From an uncultured bacterium (GTDB taxonomy: Bacteria > Cyanobacteriota > Vampirovibrionia > Gastranaerophilales > Gastranaerophilaceae), in assembly GCA_900551915.1 (NCBI GenBank), contig URXT01000003.1, forward strand, positions 38,932-102,931: DNA of 64,000 nt, given 5' to 3'. The position numbers and the translations under genes are program-made. Positions 33,240 through 41,036 of the stretch are shown one piece after another. Position 1 is the first letter of the stretch; each line of letters starts with the position of its first letter. The notes below the pieces were generated by a model. That model was not told where the DNA came from. It saw only the letters and a program-made list of their open reading frames with translations, and did not search any database.

Positions 33240-33923
33240 ATGTCTCAAAATACTGCAGACAAAAGTCAGGTTAAAGTTTTAGTTATTGAGAGTGAAAAAG
33301 TTACAAGAATTGGTATAAAATATGCACTACGTGAAAATCCAAATATTAAAATCGCAGGTTCAACGGGAAGTGCAGAGGAAGCATTTTATCTGATAGATTA
33401 TCTACAGCCGGATGTAGTGCTTATTGACATAGTTTACATGGGATTGAACGGTATTGAAACGACTTTGAAAATAAAAGAAAATCGGCCGGACGCAAAAATA
33501 ATCATTTTATCACCACACAAAAGCGATGATGAAATTATCGCTTCTTTAGGTGCCGGAGCAAATGCTTTTTGCATAAAAGATATGTCTTTTGATTCTTTGT
33601 TAATGGTAATTCAAACCGTTGCAAAAGGAGCTTGCTGGATAGACCCATCAGCCGCTGCTGCTGCAAGAAAGTGTTTTCAAAAAACTCAAAATATCACAAA
33701 TCTCCAACAATATAAAGCTGAAAAAGAACGCAAAAAATTAACGCCGAGAGAATTAGAAGTTTTAAGATGTATTGTGGATGGCTTGAGTAATCAGGAAATT
33801 GCAGAAAAATTATTTGTAAGCGTTCACACTTCAAAAGCTCATGTTTGTAACATTTTCAAGAAACTTGGTGTTGAAGACAGAGTTCTTGCAGCTGTAATTG
33901 CCATAAGAGAACACCTTATTTAA
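33240..33923 (+). CDS. NarL/FixJ-family response regulator
   Basis: The 227-residue protein has an N-terminal receiver domain with phospho-acceptor D63 in VVLIDIVYMG, acidic residues in IESEK, the Thr/Ser site ILSPH and Lys in FCIKD. A LuxR-type HTH follows at about 165-222 (LTPRELEVLRCIVDGLSNQEIAEKLFVSVHTSKAHVCNIFKKL). The first acidic pair is Glu-x-Glu rather than the usual Asp-Asp, which may affect metal binding. It is an orphan, with no kinase gene next to it. AAAGGGGTGAGG precedes the ATG. Confidence 0.9.
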   Translation: MSQNTADKSQVKVLVIESEKVTRIGIKYALRENPNIKIAGSTGSAEEAFYLIDYLQPDVVLIDIVYMGLNGIETTLKIKENRPDAKIIILSPHKSDDEIIASLGAGANAFCIKDMSFDSLLMVIQTVAKGACWIDPSAAAAARKCFQKTQNITNLQQYKAEKERKKLTPRELEVLRCIVDGLSNQEIAEKLFVSVHTSKAHVCNIFKKLGVEDRVLAAVIAIREHLI

Positions 33924-33946
33924 TAGCATCGGGAAATAAACGCAGG

Positions 33947-34279
33947 TTACTTTGCAGTCAAATCAAAACTTGTTTTAATTAAATTCACCAGCAGCTCCTT
34001 CGGGGCTTTATTGACATCGATTTTTATCCAATGTTTTTTATTCATATGCCATGCCGGTGTGATAAAGCTGTACATTTCTCTAAGAACTGAGGCATCTATA
34101 GGGCTGCATTTGAGATTTACAAACAGAGTTTTCTCGAGAAAAAATACCAATGCAAACCACTTTCCGTTACTTTTGTGTCTGATTACAGCATAATCTTCGT
34201 AAGTTTTACCTTTGAAGGGATAAGTTTCAATCGCGTCTTCTGAAATTAAACAAGTTTCAATAAGTTTTTTCTTATTCAT
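33947..34279 (-). CDS. MmcQ/YjbR-family protein
   Basis: The 110-residue protein matches the YjbR/CyaY-like fold: AIETYPFKGKTYEDYAVIRHKSNGKWFALVF and LVNLKCSPIDASVLREMY with HMNKKHWIKI, the typical 'N-K-x-H-W' signature. Its function is not established; some members are described as DNA-binding. It lies convergent with the response regulator, 23 bases between stops. Confidence 0.88.
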   Translation of the reverse strand: MNKKKLIETCLISEDAIETYPFKGKTYEDYAVIRHKSNGKWFALVFFLEKTLFVNLKCSPIDASVLREMYSFITPAWHMNKKHWIKIDVNKAPKELLVNLIKTSFDLTAK

Positions 34280-34313
34280 AAATTCTCGCCTCTTTACAAT
34301 AGATTATAGTACG

Positions 34314-34339
34314 AAAAACGGGAATATGCTCCCGTTTTT
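34314..34339 (+). terminator. Hairpin ACGGGA/TCCCGT, first copy of a duplicated unit
   Basis: AAAAACGGGA (34314-34323) pairs with TCCCGTTTTT (34330-34339). A related hairpin, AAACGGGAG/CTCCCGTTT, precedes the second paralogue at 34800-34823. Both are followed by similar sequence up to the start codons. Confidence 0.7.
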
Positions 34340-34403
34340 GCGTGCAGAAAATATAGAAACCCGGCTAATTTATTTTTTTGAATTTATATGCTAGTGTCTT
34401 TTT

Positions 34404-34748
34404 ATGAAAAAGAATAATTGGACTTTATTTTTACTCATTGTAGATTGTATTACTGTCTTTTTTATATTTACTGCAGGGTTAATTATATGGTTATTTCTCA
34501 TTATGTGGTCTTATGAACCTGAAATGCCATATTTTAATATCAATGAGTTTATATTTGAAACGCTTGTTATCACGGCCATTTATGTTACTGCAGCAGCTGC
34601 CGGAATTAACTCAATTTTTGCATACACAAATCTTTTGAAAGATAAACCCTTAACCTGCTTCAACAAGATTTCCATATGGATTATGCGATTTATCATACCT
34701 TTAATATGGGGAGGAGTATTATACACTATTGTAATGGCATTTTTATGA
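34404..34748 (+). CDS. Small polytopic membrane protein, paralogue 1
   Basis: The 114-residue protein has three predicted transmembrane helices (about 6-30, 50-72 and 90-112) and the motif TAAAAGINSIFAYTNLL plus LTCFNKISIWIMR. It is not recognised. A paralogue follows at 34892 with the same layout. No Shine-Dalgarno is visible. TGCTAGTGT (34389-34397) would act as an extended -10 that starts transcription at the ATG itself. Confidence 0.65.
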   Translation: MKKNNWTLFLLIVDCITVFFIFTAGLIIWLFLIMWSYEPEMPYFNINEFIFETLVITAIYVTAAAAGINSIFAYTNLLKDKPLTCFNKISIWIMRFIIPLIWGGVLYTIVMAFL

Positions 34749-34799
34749 CATTATGATACAAATCCTCTGAACGGGAAGCAAAAAGTTTATACTATTAAA

Positions 34800-34823
34800 A
34801 AACGGGAGCAAAAACTCCCGTTT
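34800..34823 (+). terminator. Terminator between the paralogous membrane-protein genes
   Basis: AAACGGGAG (34800-34808) pairs with CTCCCGTTT (34815-34823), 50 bases after the first paralogue. Confidence 0.75.
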
Positions 34824-34891
34824 GTACATATAGATAAATATAGAAACTTGGCTAATTTATTTTTTTGAATTTAATGTGCTATATTTTGTTT

Positions 34892-35242
34892 ATGAAAAAG
34901 AAAATTTGGACTATATTTCTACTTATTGCAAACTGCATTACTATCTTTTTTTTATTTACGCTAGGATTGCTTTTTTGGATAATAGAGCTTAATTTCATAT
35001 ATGAACCGGGATTTACGAGGTTGGAACTTATAAAATATGTGCTTTTTATCATAATTAGTGCTGCAATTTATATCGCAATCGCAACTGCCGGCATTAACTC
35101 TATTATTGCACACATAAATATTTTGACTTCCCAGCCGCTAACCCGTTTCAACAAAATTTCCATATGGATTACAAGAATAGTTATGGTCTTATTATGGGGT
35201 GGGATATTAGCATATCACTTTATCCTAGAGTTATTATTTTAA
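34892..35242 (+). CDS. Small polytopic membrane protein, paralogue 2
   Basis: This 116-residue protein shares with the preceding gene the start MKK, a first helix with WTIFLLI, the central ATAGINSIIAHINIL and the LTRFNKISIWITRIV block before the last helix. The upstream DNA (terminator hairpin, then GCTAATTTATTTTTTTGAAT) is also duplicated, so the whole unit was copied in tandem. TGCTATATT (34877-34885) places a start of transcription at the ATG. Its 3' end overlaps the convergent gene by 23 bases. The function is unknown. Confidence 0.65.
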   Translation: MKKKIWTIFLLIANCITIFFLFTLGLLFWIIELNFIYEPGFTRLELIKYVLFIIISAAIYIAIATAGINSIIAHINILTSQPLTRFNKISIWITRIVMVLLWGGILAYHFILELLF

Positions 35243-36581
35243 TCAAATCAGGTTTGGGTATAACAATAATGCATAACACATAAAAGTTTTCTACTTTATT
35301 ATTTGCCTGAACATTGTATGCCCATTCGACTTTCCAGTCAGAATCGTTTTTGTTGAAGTCATAGGTGTCAGCAATTATTGCATTAAAATTACCCTGCGAA
35401 TCAAAATGAGCATTCAAAATATCTGCGTGTCCAAGCGATAGGTGCAAATTAGTATCACCTGTGAAATTTATACTGCTGTTAATTTTTTGATATTGAGCAA
35501 GTTCACGGGCATTTTTTATAATAAAATTTTTAATTTCAGGACTTTGGGCAATATCTTTTGAGAGAGAACTGTCTGCTCTTAGCAGCAGCCCGCGCGCTTC
35601 TCGGACACCAATTTGGGCTTGAAGTTTATTTCTCACATAGCTTTGTAAATAAGGCGGCAAGTCAGAAACTCTGTTCACTAGAAAACCGTTTTCTTGAATA
35701 TATCTTTTAGAGTATTTAAACTGATAAGCTCCAGCCATCCACAGCTCAAAAGCATCATTATATCCTTTAAATACTTTTTTAATAATCATACCTATATCAA
35801 TAGCTCTTTTTTCAACCTCTGGCATACTATGCAAACCTGTACGGCGGAGGAGTTTCAGATTTTGTTTTACATTTGTTGGAAGCTTTTTTATTTCCTTAAA
35901 ATACGGACTGCTCAATACTTGCGATGTTAATGCTCCAGCAGGAGCAAGCGCCAGGGCGCTATATCGTAAAACATTTTGCAATTTCTGATAGTTTTTTAAC
36001 TCTGCTGCGGCAGTTTTGTAATCATTATTCTGAATTGCATATTCAGCTCTGTTGATGGCGTTACGGGTTTGTGAGTTCACTTCCTTTTGTTTTGCAAAAG
36101 TTTGGCTTAATTGACTGAATTCTTCTTTATTCTTCACGTTTGAAATTTGTTTCAGGTTTTGTTCCTGCAAATCTTCAGAGGCCTGTTGAGCCTTTTTCAA
36201 CTCTGTTACAACAAAGTCCATCTGAGGCTTCAACTGTATTGCAGACAAATTATTTTGAAACCCGGTTTGCCTTTCTATCTCTTCCGCTATTGAAACACCT
36301 TTTTCTGCTATTTCAGACCCGTCCATGATAATTTGTCCGATTGTTCCCAACATTTTTGAGGCAAAATTTTCGCCTTCCTCCTCGCTCTGGGGAAATACCG
36401 CCATAGAAACACTGCCCTGGAGAGCTCCCTCTACGGGAGTTATTGAATAGTCCTCGTAATCGTTTGTTTCTTCTGAATAGTCCGAAGAATTCGGAACACT
36501 TCTGTAATGGCTTTTAACTTTTGTGTTGTCTTTGCGAAAATAGGATTTAACATGGATTTTTTTGCCGTTGTCTGTTGTCAT
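35220..36581 (-). CDS. Hypothetical protein with N-terminal K-V-K-S-Y-x-R-K motif; possible toxin-like C-terminus
   Basis: The 453-residue protein begins with a basic segment, HVKSYFRKDNTKVKSHYR, of a type that recurs at the N-termini of many otherwise unrelated bacterial proteins. It is followed by an acidic linker, a long coiled-coil helical region (about 85-230), and a C-terminal globular part (about 330-453). The latter includes GDTNLHLSLGHADILNAHF and IIADTYDFNKND. The modular layout, with a structured C-terminal end and orphan status, recalls secreted effectors or toxins, but no catalytic motif is identified. AAAGGAG precedes the ATG. Confidence 0.6.
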   Translation of the reverse strand: MTTDNGKKIHVKSYFRKDNTKVKSHYRSVPNSSDYSEETNDYEDYSITPVEGALQGSVSMAVFPQSEEEGENFASKMLGTIGQIIMDGSEIAEKGVSIAEEIERQTGFQNNLSAIQLKPQMDFVVTELKKAQQASEDLQEQNLKQISNVKNKEEFSQLSQTFAKQKEVNSQTRNAINRAEYAIQNNDYKTAAAELKNYQKLQNVLRYSALALAPAGALTSQVLSSPYFKEIKKLPTNVKQNLKLLRRTGLHSMPEVEKRAIDIGMIIKKVFKGYNDAFELWMAGAYQFKYSKRYIQENGFLVNRVSDLPPYLQSYVRNKLQAQIGVREARGLLLRADSSLSKDIAQSPEIKNFIIKNARELAQYQKINSSINFTGDTNLHLSLGHADILNAHFDSQGNFNAIIADTYDFNKNDSDWKVEWAYNVQANNKVENFYVLCIIVIPKPDLIKIITLG

Positions 36582-36619
36582 TTCTGCTCCTTTCTGTAAG
36601 CTTTGTACATTTTTAGCAA

Positions 36620-36652
36620 AAAGAGTAAGGACAAATATTATCCTTACTCTTT
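36620..36652 (-). terminator. Terminator of the MlaA-hydrolase gene
   Basis: AAAGAGTAAGGA (36620-36631) pairs perfectly with TCCTTACTCTTT (36641-36652). On the minus strand it follows the gene ending at 36728. Confidence 0.8.
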
Positions 36653-36727
36653 AAAATTTATTTGCATTGACACTTCTATTTAATTTTATATTCAATTATA
36701 CCATCGGCTCTAAAAATCCGTCAACAT

Positions 36728-39022
36728 TCATTTATTATCTGAACCAACCGGTTCTTGAGAAGCGGCTGCCTCTGCCGGAACAGATTTTTGAACTTCGCTG
36801 GCTAAAAATTCACCTGAATTATCATTTTCAGTGGTTTTAGAGGCGGAATTTTGCATTGAAATTTCTTTTTTCAGTTCCTGCTGAAATTCCTTCCTGTATA
36901 AAAATCCAAGGTGAGAACCATTGTCCAGATAAGTTGATTTAGCACCAGTGTAGGTTTTAAGTTTTTTCAACTGCTCCGGAGTTGTTAAATAATCATTTAT
37001 GGAATGATAAATTTTATAATTATCATTATTTTTCAGGTAGTCTGAGATGGAATGAAGGCTTGCAACGTATTTTAAGTCATCAACTGTTTCATACTCGGTA
37101 TCTAAAAGGTACTTTTGCGCGTAATCCTGATATGTCATATTATTAATCTGGCGGTAAAGTTCTTTTTTATCAGAAATATTTTCATTTTCGATTGTGTAAA
37201 CCAGGTCTGACAATTTTTGATGCATTATAAAGCCTGTAATAAGTTTCGCTTCGTATTCTGAAAAGGGAAGCCCCTGAATTTTTTCTCTGTCTTTCTCCTC
37301 CATCTGTGAAATCTGAAGAATTTTTGCCGCCGTAATGGCAACTCTGTCTTTTAAATTGTCCGGATTTTTTTCCCATTCGGCTGTTGTTTTGTCAACCTGT
37401 TCCATTGCGTAAATAAGTTCAACCGGCGGACATATAGAAATGTATTTTGTTATATTCAAAGTATTGTTTTTGTATTCTTTATCAGCGAGAAACAGCGCAG
37501 TCAAAGCACCGAAAGAAGTTCCCAGAACAACCCGCTGATTAAATTCATATTTGTGTTTATTTTGAACACTGTCAATAACTTTATGAGTCAAGGTTTTCAA
37601 ATAATCTGCATCTTGAGAGGGTATTCCCGGCCGATAGTCTTCGGGCATACTTTTTGCGAATTCCCATTGAAAAGCGCTTCCTAAAATTATAACAGAATAG
37701 CCTTCATCATAAAACATTTTAGCCAGAAGAACCGAATGGCTTGAGGTTATGCCTTCTCCAATTGAAGGGAAAATTATTGCAAGGGGAGAAGTCTTCATTC
37801 CTTTCTGAAGAATATATCTGTATTTATAATTTTCACGTTCCGGATAAAGATTTACGGAAGATGTTTTAATCCTGTTACTAAAACATCTGTTCCATAAAGA
37901 AATTTCAGCCCAAATTGATTCATCAACATCGGGAAGGTCAAAAAGCGCTGTTCTCATGCTGTCGGTCACCGGATTCTGAGGTTTGTAATCAAATAGAAGC
38001 ATATCAGCCATAAGTTTTGAATTTTTTGTATTATAAGCTTTTAGAATTGCACCTTCAGCACTGTCGCCGGCGTTGATAATCTCTGTTACAGAAAGTTTTT
38101 CACTGGAATCGGCTTCAACCTTGTCTGCAACATGTTTTTCGTCAATTTCAGCTTCAGTAAGTTTTTTTGTACCCAGTTCGGTTTCGGAATTCTCTTTTAC
38201 AAGTTCGGGTTCTAGTTCATACAAAAGGTTATCGCCGTCAAGCTCTGTGTCATTTTCAATAAAGTCAATTGCTGTATCAAGAACTTCTTTTCTGTCGTAA
38301 TTGTGGCATTTCATATAATTTTCGACACCATAGAGTTTTCGTGTTATGTCGTATGGGTCTGCATAATTCGATTCAATCATTTTCATGATTGGCTGCATAT
38401 AAGAGGTTCTGTTAACCAGAAGTCCCGCTTTCACAGCTGCAAGAACAGGGGTTGCAATATAGCAGGAAGGATTAAGTGCAGCATCGCAGAGTTTGCCGGC
38501 AAGGTTACGTGGACTGGTGCCGTTTATAACAGGGCAAACTAGATATGGACCTGGTTTTATATGACATTTCGCAAAAGCTTGCTCCATATTCTCGTTTGAA
38601 GGCTGGATTTTCAAAAAACGTTTTGCAGGGTCATACATTCCGCCAAGGCCAATCGTCGTGTTTGTAAGAAATCTAACTGTTTCGTTTTTCGAGGTCTCGA
38701 AATCCTTTTGGATAAGACTGCTTACAAGTCTTGCCGGATATTCAATGTTTGTCGCAATTCCTTTTATTCTGTCCATGCCGTATTTTGGCATTATCGACGC
38801 CCAGAGAATATGAATTGGTTTTATTGCATATTTGTTTAATTTCGAATTGAAATTAAACATCTTTCGGTTGTATTTTTCAAATTTATCATTTCCTAAATAT
38901 TCAAAAACATAATCAGGGCATTTGCAGTCCGGCCTGGCAATTTCTTCTGAAAAAGCCGTATTAAAAAGGTTAAGCCCACAAAAAAACACAAGCAGGCAAA
39001 AGGTTTTGGAATTGTTCTTCAT
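36728..39022 (-). CDS. MlaA (VacJ)-like protein fused to an alpha/beta-hydrolase-like domain
   Basis: This 764-residue exported protein has a signal peptide (about 1-25). An MlaA/VacJ domain follows (about 35-265: DKFEKYNRKMFNFNSKLNKYAIKPI, DFETSKNETVRFLTNTTIGLGGMYDPA), then a Glu-rich linker and a C-terminal region with an alpha/beta-hydrolase nucleophile elbow GTSFGA (about residue 500-505) after SPLAIIFPSIGEG. MlaA normally is an outer-membrane lipoprotein of about 250 residues that removes mislocalised phospholipids. The mature start has DCKC, without a clear lipobox. The fused hydrolase could act on lipids. The ATG at 39022 has AGGAGAG; the tail is rich in Ala/Glu/Ser. Confidence 0.82.
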   Translation of the reverse strand: MKNNSKTFCLLVFFCGLNLFNTAFSEEIARPDCKCPDYVFEYLGNDKFEKYNRKMFNFNSKLNKYAIKPIHILWASIMPKYGMDRIKGIATNIEYPARLVSSLIQKDFETSKNETVRFLTNTTIGLGGMYDPAKRFLKIQPSNENMEQAFAKCHIKPGPYLVCPVINGTSPRNLAGKLCDAALNPSCYIATPVLAAVKAGLLVNRTSYMQPIMKMIESNYADPYDITRKLYGVENYMKCHNYDRKEVLDTAIDFIENDTELDGDNLLYELEPELVKENSETELGTKKLTEAEIDEKHVADKVEADSSEKLSVTEIINAGDSAEGAILKAYNTKNSKLMADMLLFDYKPQNPVTDSMRTALFDLPDVDESIWAEISLWNRCFSNRIKTSSVNLYPERENYKYRYILQKGMKTSPLAIIFPSIGEGITSSHSVLLAKMFYDEGYSVIILGSAFQWEFAKSMPEDYRPGIPSQDADYLKTLTHKVIDSVQNKHKYEFNQRVVLGTSFGALTALFLADKEYKNNTLNITKYISICPPVELIYAMEQVDKTTAEWEKNPDNLKDRVAITAAKILQISQMEEKDREKIQGLPFSEYEAKLITGFIMHQKLSDLVYTIENENISDKKELYRQINNMTYQDYAQKYLLDTEYETVDDLKYVASLHSISDYLKNNDNYKIYHSINDYLTTPEQLKKLKTYTGAKSTYLDNGSHLGFLYRKEFQQELKKEISMQNSASKTTENDNSGEFLASEVQKSVPAEAAASQEPVGSDNK

Positions 39023-39097
39023 AATCTCTCCTGACGCAATCAAATTTACAAATTTTATTTTACTTAGCGGCATGGAAAAATTTATTACGCAACAGGA

Positions 39098-39118
39098 TAG
39101 TTATTGCGACAATAACTA
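39098..39118. promoter_or_regulatory. Perfect 21-bp palindrome upstream of the MlaA-hydrolase gene
   Basis: TAGTTATTG-CGA-CAATAACTA lies about 75-95 bases before the ATG at 39022. There is no T run, so it looks more like a dimeric regulator site than a terminator. Confidence 0.5.
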
Positions 39119-39175
39119 ATAAAGGAAAGAGATTTGGCGGCATTGCCTTAGCGTCCTGCAACAGCCTCAATGTAA

Positions 39176-39198
39176 AAAAAGCCCCCGTAATACGGAGG
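39176..39198 (-). terminator. Minus-strand intrinsic terminator
   Basis: CCCCCG/CGGAGG-type hairpin (39182-39198) followed on the minus strand by seven T (39174-39180). It ends either the operon finishing at 39315 or a short RNA started at about 39249. Confidence 0.75.
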
Positions 39199-39255
39199 TT
39201 TTAAAATATACCCTTACAAATGGTGGTAATTAATAGTAAATCAATTCATAATAAT

Positions 39256-39284
39256 AATGTAAGGCAAGCCTAACATTTTGTCAA
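39256..39284 (-). promoter_or_regulatory. Promoter with an internal metal-box-like palindrome
   Basis: On the minus strand a consensus TTGACA (39279-39284) is 17 bases from TACATT (39256-39261). The spacer contains TGTTAGGCTTGCCTTACA (39258-39275), an inverted repeat resembling DtxR/MntR-type operators (TTAGG..CCTAA). Confidence 0.5.
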
Positions 39285-39314
39285 GGGATTTTCTCTTTTT
39301 GTTACAAACAAAAT

Positions 39315-39968
39315 TTATTTTTTTGCCCTTAAAGAATAAGTATCATCTACTTCGTAAAATTCAAAAACCAATGGGCTGCCGTCGTAATCTTTTGGTGGCG
39401 GATTATAACTTCTGACAGATGAAAGCATTTTTTTTGCGGCAGCTAAAAGAGGTTTATTAGCAGAATTTTGATATAATTTTTTCTTTTTTAAATTCCCGTG
39501 GCGGTCAAGAACAAACTCAATATCGCAAGTTCCATCTCCATCATACTTTGCAAGGCTGAATTTGGCAAGAAGAGCATTTATAAGCCCCGGTTCATAAGAT
39601 TGCCACCCAACGTTAGCATCCGCAGGAACTTTGTAAGCAGGGGTATCATCCCAGATTTTGTCGATACTTGGAATGTCCTTTACAACAACTTTTTCAGTAG
39701 TATTTGGAGCTTTTTCACGCTTTTTAGGTTCCGGCCCCAAAAACAGAACAAAACAAAGTGAAAATATACAGCAGGCAGAAAAAACAATTATTGAAATAAG
39801 GTTTACCGGGAGAATCGGAGCCAGTTCAGGAGCAGCTGGGCTATTTGCCGGAGCAGCTTTCTGTGAAGGCTGCGGGGTGTCTTGAACTTCTTCAAATTCA
39901 TTGTTTCCGCAATCGCAGTAGTCAACTCTTTCTTTATATAATCTTTTACATTCAGAACATTTAAACAT
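39315..39968 (-). CDS. Membrane protein with N-terminal zinc ribbon and TonB-C-like domain
   Basis: The 217-residue protein starts with a zinc ribbon (FKCSECKRLY and DYCDCGN; CxxC and CxC). A Pro/Ala-rich linker, one transmembrane helix (about 58-80) and a periplasmic TonB-C/TolA-like domain follow (about 115-205: ALLAKFSLAKYDGDGTCDIEFVLDRHGNLKKKKLYQNSANKPLLAAAKKML). It should span the inner membrane, with the ribbon in the cytoplasm. It is the last of five co-oriented genes for membrane-anchored proteins. It has an extended -10 (TGGTATAAT, 39977-39985) so close that its transcript may be leaderless. Confidence 0.72.
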   Translation of the reverse strand: MFKCSECKRLYKERVDYCDCGNNEFEEVQDTPQPSQKAAPANSPAAPELAPILPVNLISIIVFSACCIFSLCFVLFLGPEPKKREKAPNTTEKVVVKDIPSIDKIWDDTPAYKVPADANVGWQSYEPGLINALLAKFSLAKYDGDGTCDIEFVLDRHGNLKKKKLYQNSANKPLLAAAKKMLSSVRSYNPPPKDYDGSPLVFEFYEVDDTYSLRAKK

Positions 39969-39976
39969 CTGTATTT

Positions 39977-39985
39977 ATTATACCA
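39977..39985 (-). promoter_or_regulatory. Extended -10 abutting the start of the zinc-ribbon TonB-like gene
   Basis: TGGTATAAT on the minus strand, ending 8 bases before the ATG at 39968. There is no ribosome-binding site between them. Confidence 0.5.
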
Positions 39986-39987
39986 TA

Positions 39988-40131
39988 TTATTTTTTAATT
40001 TTCACGTTTATGATTTCTAGAAGAAAAGATTTATGCATTTCAGGTTTCATACCGGTAACCACAAAAGTTGATGCAAGTATTGCAACTATAAATACCAAAG
40101 CTGCTGTAATCAAAAAAGTTTTTTTATTCAT
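39988..40131 (-). CDS. 47-residue single-pass membrane peptide
   Basis: The ATG overlaps the stop of the upstream TonB-like gene in the string ATGATGA, a typical translational-coupling arrangement; an alternative ATG one codon earlier (40134) is also possible. The product begins MNKKTFLITAALVFIVAILAS and has one transmembrane helix (about 5-25), followed by a short basic periplasmic tail. It is too short for family recognition. Its position inside the FHA/vWA/TonB-like cluster suggests it is a subunit of the same complex. Confidence 0.55.
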   Translation of the reverse strand: MNKKTFLITAALVFIVAILASTFVVTGMKPEMHKSFLLEIINVKIKK

Positions 40132-41027
40132 CATTGTCTAATCCTTTCATAATCGGAATAATCCTCGGGTTTAGAATATACGGTATCATAATCCAGTATA
40201 AAACCGCCTTTAAATCTAACATTTTTTCTCCGGGTGTTCGGTGGAAAATTAAGTATGCTGTCGCCCTGCAAACGATTTAAAATACTTACCATATCAGCTT
40301 TTGCATCTGCGGCATATTTTCTGTTTGTACAGGTGTATTTCAAATTAGAGATAAGGCCGTCCTCAGAAACGTCAAAGGAGAACAATATCAAAGTTCCAAC
40401 AGGCGCTTCTATTGCAGATTCGTCCATAATTCTGTTTTGAAGCTCACTTCTCCAAACATTCCAGGCTATAATCTCTTCACGCGAACCTTTAAATTTACGG
40501 TTGCCGACTTCGTCACTGTCTTTCAGCTTGACATTATTGTTTTGGTCATTTACGCCAATTTCTAAATCAGAACGCGGGATATTTTCATTTAAATTTAAGT
40601 TTTGTTCCGAATATTTTGTCTGTTGGTCAGAAAGATTGATTTCTTTGTCTTGATAAAGCATTCTGCTGTCTGAAAATTCCATCTCCAAATTTTGTTGAAG
40701 TTCTCTTGAGGAATTTTCAGAAGTATCAAGAACAGTTTCCCGAGTTCCTGCGCCCTGCGTTACGTCAAAAGACAAGGTTTTGTCATCATCGGGCTTTATG
40801 TGAATTGTCTTATCTTCTGCTTTTGCAACGGTTTTATTTGTTCTATAGAATTTGACTTTGACTTCAAAATCAGAAACTTTACGCGGTTTCGGGTTCATAA
40901 GCTGTTCTTTAATCTTAAAATTTGTATTTTCAAGCGTGACAGGCTTATGCATTGCCGGATGCAAAATCACAACCAGCACTGTAAAGAAGATATATAGAAA
41001 TATTACAAATCCTTTTAACCGCTTCAT
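40131..41027 (-). CDS. TonB-like protein with disordered periplasmic linker
   Basis: The 298-residue protein has a single N-terminal transmembrane helix (about 5-23), a long polar linker rich in Asn/Ser/Asp/Gln (about 70-180) and a C-terminal TonB-C/TolA-type domain (about 185-285: WNVWRSELQNRIMDESAIEAPVG followed by a beta/alpha/beta pattern). TonB-type proteins transmit inner-membrane energy to outer-membrane partners, but no ExbB/ExbD pair is seen here. The gene starts 9 bases after the FHA-protein stop and is coupled to the 47-residue peptide gene. Confidence 0.7.
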   Translation of the reverse strand: MKRLKGFVIFLYIFFTVLVVILHPAMHKPVTLENTNFKIKEQLMNPKPRKVSDFEVKVKFYRTNKTVAKAEDKTIHIKPDDDKTLSFDVTQGAGTRETVLDTSENSSRELQQNLEMEFSDSRMLYQDKEINLSDQQTKYSEQNLNLNENIPRSDLEIGVNDQNNNVKLKDSDEVGNRKFKGSREEIIAWNVWRSELQNRIMDESAIEAPVGTLILFSFDVSEDGLISNLKYTCTNRKYAADAKADMVSILNRLQGDSILNFPPNTRRKNVRFKGGFILDYDTVYSKPEDYSDYERIRQ

Positions 41028-41036
41028 TTCTCATTT

